DNA from: Fervidobacterium sp.
Lineage (GTDB): Bacteria > Thermotogota > Thermotogae > Thermotogales > Fervidobacteriaceae
Direction of reading: 5' to 3'
Assembly: GCA_003526765.1 (NCBI GenBank)
Contig: DPXZ01000004.1
Location: 1 to 5,464 of the forward strand
Length of the DNA: 5,464 nt
Below the pieces are notes generated by a model. The model was not told the DNA's origin, did not search any database, and saw nothing but the letters and a program-made list of their open reading frames with translations. The position numbers were made by a program, and so were the translations under genes. Positions 1 through 5,464 of the stretch are shown here, piece after piece (the stretch's first letter is position 1; the number at the start of each line of letters is the position of its first letter).

Positions 1-1005
1 CTGAGCAAAGAAAATGAATGGTTCAAGAAAGCCCTCAGAGGCGATAAAACGCACATGAGTAAGTTTACATTCTACAAGAATGGATACAGATCTTGGAACA
101 ATTTTGAAGGAATGCCGGAGTGGAATTGGGAAGAGCTCGAAGTGAGGAATTACCTGCTTTCTGTTGTTGAACATTACCTCAGGTTGGGTATCGACGGTTG
201 GCGACTCGATGTGGGTTTTGATGTAGGATATGTGAACAATGCACTTATCAACTCACGTGCAAAGAGTGTTTCGACAGAGAAGTACGTTGTAACGGAGACG
301 TGGAATTTTCCATCGAATTGGACTGTAGTAGATGGCATCATGAACTACCATTTCAGAGAGGTTGTCCTTGGATATCTGAAAGGTGAATTTAGAAATCCAG
401 CACAAGCTTTGAAGAAGGCATACGATGAGACACCGAATATATACGGCTGTTGGAACATGCTCGATAGCCACGACACGGAAAGATTGGCAACTGTGATTCC
501 AGATAAGGGATTGAGAAAGTTGGCTGTCGTGTTGCAATTTACCTGCCCTGGTGTTCCTTTCGTATATTACGGTACAGAAATCGGCTTAACTGGTGGAAGG
601 GACCCGGAATGCAGGGCACCGATGCCTTGGAATGAAGAACTATGGGACAATGAATTGAGGGGATTTTACAAGAAGCTAATCAATATAAGAAAACAAGAGA
701 TTGCATTAAAAGTCGGTGGATTTGAAGTGCTGAATGAAGAGCCAATTGTGTTTTTGAGAAAAGCTCCGTATGTACTCGACGACGTAATCGTAGCTGTGAA
801 CAAAGATAGTGAAGAAAATGTTTCCGTTTCTGTCCCTGATGGAAGATTACTCGCAGGTACGACGTTCGTTGATTTGATGACTGGTGAGGAATTCTGGATA
901 GTTGGCGGCGTTCTGAAATTCAATGTGCCACATAAAGGGTTTAGGATATTGAAAGCTGTCGACAAATCGAAAAAAGGATACACCCAGTACAAGAGGATAT
1001 ATTGA
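1..1005 (+). CDS. GH13 alpha-amylase-family hydrolase (cyclomaltodextrinase/neopullulanase-like), 5' end outside window
   Basis: The reading frame is open from base 1 and ends at TGA 1003-1005, giving 334 codons without a start. The ATG at 55 is internal, because codons 1-18 already read as GH13 sequence. Three of the conserved GH13 regions are visible: region II GIDGWRLDV with the nucleophile Asp at 208-210, region III VVTETW with the acid/base Glu at 295-297, and region IV MLDSHDTER with the transition-state Asp at 472-474. PGVPFVYYGTE (547-579) and GRDPECRAPMPW (595-630) are typical of the cyclomaltodextrinase/neopullulanase/maltogenic amylase group. About the last 90 residues form the C-terminal beta-sandwich domain. 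Family members run to roughly 470-590 residues, so region I and the N-terminal part are missing only because the window starts late. It should hydrolyse alpha-1,4 (perhaps also alpha-1,6) links of maltodextrins or cyclodextrins. No signal peptide can be judged. The exact substrate is uncertain. Confidence 0.93.
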   Translation: MSKENEWFKKALRGDKTHMSKFTFYKNGYRSWNNFEGMPEWNWEELEVRNYLLSVVEHYLRLGIDGWRLDVGFDVGYVNNALINSRAKSVSTEKYVVTETWNFPSNWTVVDGIMNYHFREVVLGYLKGEFRNPAQALKKAYDETPNIYGCWNMLDSHDTERLATVIPDKGLRKLAVVLQFTCPGVPFVYYGTEIGLTGGRDPECRAPMPWNEELWDNELRGFYKKLINIRKQEIALKVGGFEVLNEEPIVFLRKAPYVLDDVIVAVNKDSEENVSVSVPDGRLLAGTTFVDLMTGEEFWIVGGVLKFNVPHKGFRILKAVDKSKKGYTQYKRIY

Positions 1006-1010
1006 AAGGA
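1004..1010 (+). promoter_or_regulatory. Ribosome binding site of the methyltransferase gene, overlapping the amylase stop codon
   Basis: GAAAGGA lies 9 bases before the ATG at 1020 and shares two bases with the TGA stop of the amylase gene. It decides the start: an in-frame TTG at 1002 would overlap this site and has no ribosome binding site of its own at the right distance. The overlap suggests that ribosomes ending on the amylase gene can reinitiate on the methyltransferase gene. Confidence 0.7.
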
Positions 1011-1019
1011 CACATCGAC

Positions 1020-1748
1020 ATGGCCCAAAGGTCGCATGAGTACTACAACTTCATTGCTGAGATGTACGATGATATGTACAAAGATGAATATTGGCAAAGT
1101 GTGATGGCACAGATAGAGGCCGAGATCCTCAAGTATGTACCGGATATGGTGGGGAAATCGGTACTCGATTTGGGTGCTGGAACTGGGCAATGGTCACTTT
1201 GGGCCGCTCAACGCGGTGCCAAAGTTACGTTGGTCGAACCTGCAAAAAGGATGCTCGAGATAGCTCGAGAAAAGCTCTTAGATTTCCAAGATGTGTGTAA
1301 ATTTATCAACTGCAAGGCCGAAAAATTCACAAAGAAGGTGCAAGACAAATTTGATGTTATATTCCTTCTTGGTGATGTGCTTAGTTACGTTGAGGATATT
1401 GGAAAGACGTTGGAGAATGTATCGAAAATAGCAAAGAAAGGCACGTTTGCTTTTGGCACTGTTGATAATTTCGGCTTTTACATGAAAGAGGCTGTTGTGT
1501 ACGGTAGCAGGCAAGAGGTAAGAAATCTACAAAAGACGGGCCGTTTACTCATAGGTTCAGAATACGGTGCGTTCATGTCTCGCGGCATTTCAGATGAAGA
1601 ATTAATTGAATTCGCAACTCACTATGGCTGGAGAGTTGTGGATATAACCGCATTAGGCATCTTCAAAAGCCTCCATCTGAATGAAAAGTACGGAAAGTAT
1701 TTCACGAAAGAAGCAGAACATCTTCTTTACGTGTGGCAAAAAGAGTAG
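1020..1748 (+). CDS. Class I SAM-dependent methyltransferase, substrate unknown
   Basis: This 242-residue protein starts at ATG 1020, chosen for its well-spaced GAAAGGA. A TTG start at 1002 would add six residues. It has a Rossmann-type methyltransferase fold: motif I VLDLGAGTG at residues 48-56 (the SAM-binding glycine-rich loop), an acidic residue closing strand beta2 in VTLVEP (Glu73, expected to bind the ribose hydroxyls), and the strand beta4 segment FDVIFLLGDVLSYVED at 111-126. The N-terminus (YYNFIAEMYDDMY) resembles the cap helix of small-molecule or Methyltransf_25/11-type enzymes. There is no signal peptide or membrane segment, so it should be cytoplasmic. Nothing in the sequence fixes the acceptor. 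It follows the GH13 gene by 14 bases, which indicates one operon but does not prove a joint pathway. Its end faces the end of aspA. Confidence 0.88.
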   Translation: MAQRSHEYYNFIAEMYDDMYKDEYWQSVMAQIEAEILKYVPDMVGKSVLDLGAGTGQWSLWAAQRGAKVTLVEPAKRMLEIAREKLLDFQDVCKFINCKAEKFTKKVQDKFDVIFLLGDVLSYVEDIGKTLENVSKIAKKGTFAFGTVDNFGFYMKEAVVYGSRQEVRNLQKTGRLLIGSEYGAFMSRGISDEELIEFATHYGWRVVDITALGIFKSLHLNEKYGKYFTKEAEHLLYVWQKE

Positions 1749-1772
1749 AAAGAATGTATAAGAATTTGGCAA
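1749..1772. other. Short convergent intergenic gap without a visible terminator
   Basis: Only 24 A-rich bases separate the stop codons of the methyltransferase (+) and aspA (-). I see no GC-rich hairpin followed by a T run on either strand here or in the adjoining coding ends. Transcripts from both sides may therefore overlap into each other, or termination is factor-dependent. Confidence 0.6.
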
Positions 1773-3176
1773 TCAAACGAACCCCAATCCGGTCATCTTG
1801 TTGATGTCCAACTTGTTGAGAAGTTCTTGCACAGATATGCCTTCAGACTGTGCTAAGACGGTTATCGCTTTTTGAATATCCCAATTTGCGTCTTTTATTG
1901 CCTGTGACACTTTCTCGTATCCGAAGTAGTTGATAAGGGGTGTCAGATTTGAAGCGGAACTTTGGAGATGTTCTTCGCATCTTCCTTTTTGTAAATCTAT
2001 CTTTGCAACGTATTCTTTCAACGCCTTGCAGGAGTTTTGTAAGCTCTTCATAGATTTTAGCGTGTAGTGGACAATAATTGGAGCAAATTGGTTGAGTTGG
2101 AGATTACCTTGAGCACATGCATGAGAGATGATTTCATCGTGGCCAAAGACGGTAAGGGCAAGTTGCATGACGTATTCTGGAACTATGGGATTGACTTTTC
2201 CAGGCATGATCGAACTTCCTACTTGCACTGCTGGAAGCTTCAATTCTCCGATGGCCGTGTTTGGTCCGCTACCGAGCAGGCGTATATCGTTCGCTATCTT
2301 GTACAAATTCACAGCCAAAGATTTCAAAAGTCCATGGACTTCAGCAAACGTGTCCAAATTTTGAGTTGCATCTATCAAATTCTCCGCCTTTGCGATCTTG
2401 ACATTCGACACACTCCGCAACACTTCTACGATCTTCAATATGTATTCTTTCGGTGCACCGATGCCAGTACCAATTGCTGTTCCGCCTATGTTCACATTTC
2501 TGATGCGTTCTTCTACTTTGTTTAATCTCCACCGATCTCTGGTTAATGCATCTGCCCACGCACCAAATTGTTGACCCATCATGATGGGAACTGCGTCCAT
2601 AAGCTGCGTACGACCTACTGTGCGAATTGTGTAGAATTCCTTCTCTTTGTCTTGAATGGTGTTTTGCAGTATGATCACATTACCGACGAGTGCCCTGAGT
2701 GTGACGATCACTGCCATCTTCCCTGCGGTGACGAATGTATCGTTAGTAGATTGATGTAAATTGACATGGTTGTACGGATCTACGATGTACTCTCCCTTTT
2801 TCCCACCCAAGATCTCAGTTGCGCGATTGGCTATCACCTCGTTGATGTTCAAATTGACAGAAGTGCCCGCACCACCACACAATGGGTCTACAACAACGTG
2901 AGTTTTCAAAATTTCCCACTCATCGCACGCCTTTTGGATTGCTTGTGAGATTGACTCATCGAGCATTCCAAGTTCTGCATTCAACAGTGCACAGGCTTTC
3001 TTTATCATGAAGTATGCCCACAGAAAATGATCATCGAAACGCTCACCAGTTGAAGGAAAGAGCTCGAGGGCCCGTGCGGTGGAAATGCCGTAATAAGCAT
3101 CTGAGGGAATTGCTTTACTACCAAGGTAATCCTCTTCGATGCGATATGAGACGTTGCTTTGCACTCCTCCGTCCAC
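1773..3176 (-). CDS. aspA: Aspartate ammonia-lyase (aspartase)
   Basis: This is a full-length 467-residue member of the aspartase/fumarase superfamily, which acts as a homotetramer. The expected reaction is L-aspartate to fumarate plus ammonia in the cytoplasm. Visible landmarks are RIEEDYLGSKAIPSDAYYG (12-30), GGAGTSVNLNINEVIANRA (101-119), HQSTND (141-146), GRTQLMDAVP (188-197), GGTAIGTGI in the middle, and the signature loop GSSIMPGKVNP (320-330). That loop holds the catalytic serine (Ser321 by analogy) and the substrate-binding Lys327. A C-terminal fumarase_C-type domain begins near 406. GRTQ (Gln191, where fumarases have His) and KVNPIVPE favour aspartase over class II fumarase, although a fumarase cannot be excluded without a tree. 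The start is GTG, preceded by AGGAG at 9 bases; an in-frame TGA at 3183-3185 rules out any upstream start. It lies 69 bases after hydF on the same strand, probably in one operon. Confidence 0.87.
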   Translation of the reverse strand: MDGGVQSNVSYRIEEDYLGSKAIPSDAYYGISTARALELFPSTGERFDDHFLWAYFMIKKACALLNAELGMLDESISQAIQKACDEWEILKTHVVVDPLCGGAGTSVNLNINEVIANRATEILGGKKGEYIVDPYNHVNLHQSTNDTFVTAGKMAVIVTLRALVGNVIILQNTIQDKEKEFYTIRTVGRTQLMDAVPIMMGQQFGAWADALTRDRWRLNKVEERIRNVNIGGTAIGTGIGAPKEYILKIVEVLRSVSNVKIAKAENLIDATQNLDTFAEVHGLLKSLAVNLYKIANDIRLLGSGPNTAIGELKLPAVQVGSSIMPGKVNPIVPEYVMQLALTVFGHDEIISHACAQGNLQLNQFAPIIVHYTLKSMKSLQNSCKALKEYVAKIDLQKGRCEEHLQSSASNLTPLINYFGYEKVSQAIKDANWDIQKAITVLAQSEGISVQELLNKLDINKMTGLGFV

Positions 3177-3185
3177 GGTCCCTCA

Positions 3186-3190
3186 CTCCT
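3186..3190 (-). promoter_or_regulatory. Ribosome binding site supporting the GTG start of aspA
   Basis: On the minus strand AGGAG stands 9 bases before GTG 3176-3174, inside a GA-rich leader (GAGAGAGAGGAG). A second GTG five codons into the gene has a purine run directly abutting it, which is too close. The 9-mer GGAGTGAGG here also occurs just before the start codon of the binding-protein gene (5421-5429). Confidence 0.65.
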
Positions 3191-3220
3191 CTCTCTCTGT
3201 TCTATCCATGTTTCTGCTAC

Positions 3221-3240
3221 TCATTTACCATCAGTAATGA
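3221..3240 (-). repeat. Weak imperfect inverted repeat in the hydF-aspA gap
   Basis: Just after the hydF stop codon, TCATTAC and GTAAATGA can pair around a 5-base loop with one bulged A. The stem is AT-rich and no T run follows it on the minus strand, so it does not look like an intrinsic terminator. It could be a minor processing or stability element, or chance. The rest of the 69-base gap holds only the GA-rich leader of aspA. Confidence 0.25.
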
Positions 3241-3245
3241 ACAAC

Positions 3246-4460
3246 TTATTGCAAATTAATCTCGCTGCCGAGTGGTTCTAACGCTCGTTCTAAAACACCA
3301 TGCATGTACGAAATGACAACTCCGTAATTTGTCATTGGAATGCCAAGACGTTTGAACATACGCACTCTTCTCATCATCTGGTTTCTCGTGTTTACACATC
3401 CACCACAATGAATGACCAGCTTTGCATCGGATACTTCTTCGTACTCTGGCATATCTACCCCAGCCCACACCTTGAAGTTCAAATTTGCACCCGTGTGGTT
3501 CGTCAACCATCTTGGAATCTTTACACGCCCTATATCTTCACTTAACGGCCTATGCGTACAACCTTCCATGATGATCACCGTATCTCCATCTTTGAGTTCT
3601 TCAACTTTGTAAACGCTCTCAACAAAATAGCTCAAATCGCCACGATAACGCGCCTCCAAGATGGAGAACGTTGTTAACGGTACATCTTCTGGAATGTCCG
3701 ATACGACTTTCATCACCGCTTGCGAGTCGGTGATCACGAGCCGAGGCTTTTCGTTGAGCTTTTCTAGTGTGTATCTCAACTCTCGCTCTTTTGTAGTAAT
3801 GGCGATCGCCTCTCTGTCGAGCACTTCCCTGATCGCATGGACTTGGGGCATGATAAGTCTTCCCTTTGGTGCACCAAGATCGATTGGTACAACGAGCACA
3901 ACCAAATCTCCACCTTCGATGAATTCTGGAATGAATGGCAGTTCATCGTCGTTTGGGATAATCGTGTTAAGCAAGTCTCCTACATTTTCAAAGCCTTGTC
4001 TGTTGAGCGAGCTGACGACTATTGTCTTTACGCCGAACTGTGATTCATATTCTTGAGCAATCTCAAATGCTCTTTCTCCAAGTGTATCGCTCTTATTCAC
4101 TGCAACGATGAACGGAATTTCGAGCTCGTTCAATATCTTCTTGATCTTCAATTCGTATTCGCCTATATGGTCATCAACGACGATGATCGCGCAGTCTGAC
4201 TTATAGAGTGCCTTTATCGCCTTATCAACACGCTTTTCACCAAGTTCACCAACGTCATCGAGCCCTGGTGTATCTATCAGTGTAACCGGACCAAGCGGAT
4301 ACATCTCCATCGACTTGTAAACAGGATCTGTCGTTGTGCCCGGTACATCACTGACGATCGATATATCTTGCCTTGTCAGTGCATTGAGGAAAGAAGATTT
4401 TCCAACATTTCTCTTCCCAACTACCGATATATACTTTCTAAAACCGCCAGATGGTAGCAT
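3246..4460 (-). CDS. hydF: [FeFe]-hydrogenase H-cluster maturation GTPase HydF
   Basis: HydF is the scaffold/carrier that receives the diiron subcluster built with the radical-SAM enzymes HydE and HydG and delivers it to apo-HydA. The 404-residue protein has the three expected parts. The N-terminal Era/TrmE-like GTPase domain shows G1 GKRNVGKS (15-22), switch threonines near 42-44, G3 DTPG (63-66), G4 NKSD (122-125) and a G5-like VSSLN (149-153). A middle dimerisation region covers roughly 180-270. The C-terminal iron-sulfur domain has Cys301-x-His303 and His351-Cys352-Gly-Gly-Cys355, matching the HydF CxH...HCxxC cluster pattern with 47 residues between the two histidines. All key residues are intact. 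The start ATG has a perfect GGAGGTG 5 bases upstream. The organism should therefore make an [FeFe] hydrogenase, with hydE, hydG and hydA encoded elsewhere. The gene follows the binding-protein gene by 38 bases and precedes aspA by 69. Confidence 0.97.
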   Translation of the reverse strand: MLPSGGFRKYISVVGKRNVGKSSFLNALTRQDISIVSDVPGTTTDPVYKSMEMYPLGPVTLIDTPGLDDVGELGEKRVDKAIKALYKSDCAIIVVDDHIGEYELKIKKILNELEIPFIVAVNKSDTLGERAFEIAQEYESQFGVKTIVVSSLNRQGFENVGDLLNTIIPNDDELPFIPEFIEGGDLVVLVVPIDLGAPKGRLIMPQVHAIREVLDREAIAITTKERELRYTLEKLNEKPRLVITDSQAVMKVVSDIPEDVPLTTFSILEARYRGDLSYFVESVYKVEELKDGDTVIIMEGCTHRPLSEDIGRVKIPRWLTNHTGANLNFKVWAGVDMPEYEEVSDAKLVIHCGGCVNTRNQMMRRVRMFKRLGIPMTNYGVVISYMHGVLERALEPLGSEINLQ

Positions 4461-4465
4461 CTATA

Positions 4466-4472
4466 CACCTCC
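4466..4472 (-). promoter_or_regulatory. Strong ribosome binding site of hydF
   Basis: On the minus strand GGAGGTG, fully complementary to the 16S rRNA 3' end, lies 5 bases before the hydF ATG (4460-4458). It confirms the start and the short N-terminus before the P-loop. Confidence 0.8.
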
Positions 4473-4476
4473 AAAT

Positions 4477-4498
4477 TGTTACACTATCATTTGTAACA
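4477..4498 (-). promoter_or_regulatory. Perfect 7-bp inverted repeat between the binding-protein gene and hydF, candidate operator
   Basis: TGTTACA and TGTAACA are exact reverse complements separated by 8 bases. They sit precisely between the TGA stop of the upstream gene (4499-4501) and the hydF ribosome binding site. The 15-base centre-to-centre distance is compatible with a dimeric regulator, but reading it as an operator is inference. As RNA it would give a weak AU-rich stem with an 8-base loop and no following U run, so it is not a convincing terminator. The half-sites recall the TTGTTA of Rex sites, but the spacing does not fit the 18-bp Rex consensus. Confidence 0.4.
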
Positions 4499-5419
4499 TC
4501 ACTTTACTGCAAAGAAGAATTTGTCATCTGGAATCTTAGGCATTCCTTCAGGATAAACTGCATTCAACTTCTTAAAGTAATTGAGCACTTCTTCCTTACA
4601 GTCGCCTGCCGGTACATACATGTAGTAACTTCTATCAAGTGATGCTTTTAAAACGTTCGCGGGGATTCCAAGTTGCTTGTTTGTGATGTCGACTGCCTTA
4701 TCGATATTCTTATACGACCAGCTTAAACTGTCCATGAAAGATTTTTGGAATAATCTCACCGTACCGGCATAGTCTTGGAGTTTGCCTGTGACGAATATAC
4801 CGGTTATAGGTATACCGTACTTCGTACCGGTTGCCTTGTTCCACTCATCTTGTAAATCCATGACTATCTTTCCTTTCGAAAGCATCATCGTCACGAATGG
4901 TTCAGGTACCGCAGCGACCTTTACCTTTCCACTGTTGAAGAGCGCAACTATTTCTTGTGGTTGTGCGTATGCAAATGTCACGTCTTTATCTGGCTCCAAA
5001 CCGTTATCGGCAAGTAGATATCTAAGTACAACGTCCGCTGTCTGCCCCCTGCCTTGTGCCGTGTAAACTTGTTGACCTTTCAAACTTTGAATACCTTTGT
5101 AATCGAAATCGGGTGTCGTAACCAAATAGAACAATCTCCAACTATACACGCCAACAAGCCTTACATCTACACCTTGCGTGTACAGATTCGCACCGAATAC
5201 CACTGGCAACGCCGCAAAATTCACCTTCTTGGCAACGATGTAAGCAGTGGCCTCATCCATCGTCTTCCAAAGCTTTATATCCAATGCCATATCCGTCTTC
5301 ACTTGCTTATCCAGAAGTCCAGCAACCGCAAAAATGGTTGGTCCGTAAGGGTTGATGAAAGTTACCGCATATGCCCAAACAACACTTAAAAGTACCAGTA
5401 ATACAGCTATCTTTTTCAT
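4499..5419 (-). CDS. Periplasmic solute-binding protein of an ABC transporter, NMT1/SsuA/TauA-like
   Basis: This 306-residue protein begins with a classical cleavable signal peptide: MKK, a hydrophobic core at 4-15, and an AYA cleavage motif at 16-18. There is no lipobox cysteine, so it should be released into the periplasm. The mature part follows the two-lobed periplasmic-binding-protein type II pattern: a ligand-side start at VTFINPYGP, a mid-protein LKGQQVYTAQGRGQTADVV segment (113-131), DNGLEPDKDVTFAY (138-151) and VAAVPEPF (168-175), as in nitrate/sulfonate/taurine and thiamine-precursor binding proteins. The ligand cannot be told from sequence. No permease or ATPase gene follows. The next gene is hydF, 38 bases downstream, so transporter partners must lie upstream of the window or elsewhere. 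The start ATG is supported by a strong AGGAGGTGG. Confidence 0.85.
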   Translation of the reverse strand: MKKIAVLLVLLSVVWAYAVTFINPYGPTIFAVAGLLDKQVKTDMALDIKLWKTMDEATAYIVAKKVNFAALPVVFGANLYTQGVDVRLVGVYSWRLFYLVTTPDFDYKGIQSLKGQQVYTAQGRGQTADVVLRYLLADNGLEPDKDVTFAYAQPQEIVALFNSGKVKVAAVPEPFVTMMLSKGKIVMDLQDEWNKATGTKYGIPITGIFVTGKLQDYAGTVRLFQKSFMDSLSWSYKNIDKAVDITNKQLGIPANVLKASLDRSYYMYVPAGDCKEEVLNYFKKLNAVYPEGMPKIPDDKFFFAVK

Positions 5420-5427
5420 ACCTCACT

Positions 5428-5436
5428 CCACCTCCT
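5428..5436 (-). promoter_or_regulatory. Strong ribosome binding site of the binding-protein gene
   Basis: AGGAGGTGG on the minus strand ends 8 bases before the ATG at 5419 and contains the full anti-16S complement AGGAGGTG. It sets the start just ahead of the signal peptide. Confidence 0.75.
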
Positions 5437-5446
5437 CACAATTGTG
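5437..5446. repeat. 10-bp perfect palindrome directly upstream of the binding-protein ribosome binding site
   Basis: CACAATTGTG is fully self-complementary and abuts the AGGAGGTGG of the downstream gene. With no loop it is more like a protein-binding half-turn than an RNA hairpin. It is short and could be chance; the promoter region beyond it is cut off by the window edge. Confidence 0.25.
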
Positions 5447-5464
5447 TTCAAAATTTCAGATTCC

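Noticed and set aside
666..1190. 174-codon open frame on the - strand across the amylase/methyltransferase junction
   Set aside because: Both + strand genes have intact family motifs over the same bases, and the translated minus-strand product looks like no known protein.
1740..1775. A bidirectional terminator between the convergent genes
   Set aside because: No stem with adequate pairing and no T run on either strand; the bases are just A-rich.
2067..2525. 152-codon open frame on the + strand within aspA
   Set aside because: It is antisense to a clearly recognisable aspartase with all family motifs, has no recognisable protein features and no good ribosome binding site. It is a shadow frame.
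3186..3199. CT/GA dinucleotide tract as a phase-variable microsatellite
   Set aside because: There are only about five dinucleotide units and the tract lies in a purine-rich ribosome-binding leader. This is too short to suggest slippage-based switching.
3661..4056. 131-codon Ser/Thr-rich open frame on the + strand within hydF
   Set aside because: The low-complexity composition is what the complement of the HydF coding sequence yields. HydF itself is unambiguous here.
4476..4499. Rex (redox sensor) operator upstream of hydF
   Set aside because: The half-sites TTGTTA and TAACAT look similar, but a Rex site is an 18-bp palindrome with a short 4-base centre, whereas here the halves are much farther apart.
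4480..4515. A sigma-70 promoter (TTGCAG, GATAGT) before hydF
   Set aside because: The two boxes match the consensus only partly (about 3 of 6 and 4 of 6) and overlap the end of the upstream gene. Not strong enough to annotate.
5054..5389. 111-codon open frame on the + strand antisense to the binding-protein gene
   Set aside because: The minus-strand frame has a signal peptide, a strong ribosome binding site and family motifs; the + frame has none of these.

Overview
The window reads as a compact, chromosome-like stretch of an anaerobic, probably thermophilic bacterium, most likely a member of the Thermotogae. This placement is inferred from three things: a 404-residue HydF (as I recall, the length of the Thermotoga maritima protein), strong AGGAGG-type ribosome binding sites, and a periplasmic rather than lipoprotein-type solute-binding protein. 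The genus cannot be fixed from the sequence alone. Five protein genes fill almost all of the 5464 bases. I see no RNA gene, CRISPR array, insertion sequence, attachment site or replication origin, and no gap between genes exceeds 70 bases.

Left part (1-1748, + strand): the 3' two-thirds or so of a GH13 alpha-amylase-family enzyme (cyclomaltodextrinase/neopullulanase type), whose 5' end lies outside the window. It is followed after only 14 bases by a class I SAM-dependent methyltransferase. The ribosome binding site of the methyltransferase overlaps the stop codon of the amylase gene, so the two are probably co-transcribed and may be translationally coupled.

Right part (1773-5419, - strand, read from right to left): a secreted solute-binding protein of the NMT1/SsuA/TauA type, then hydF (the scaffold/carrier GTPase of [FeFe]-hydrogenase maturation), then aspA (aspartate ammonia-lyase). 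Gaps are 38 and 69 bases. The two blocks converge at 1749-1772 with no recognisable terminator hairpin.

The most meaningful association is hydF next to aspA. HydF carries the [2Fe] precursor of the hydrogenase H-cluster, whose azadithiolate bridge contains a nitrogen. AspA releases ammonia from aspartate. A role of AspA in feeding nitrogen to that bridge is a plausible reading but remains inference. A perfect 7-bp inverted repeat with an 8-base spacer fills the gap between the binding-protein gene and hydF and is the best candidate regulatory site. The remaining observations are minor.
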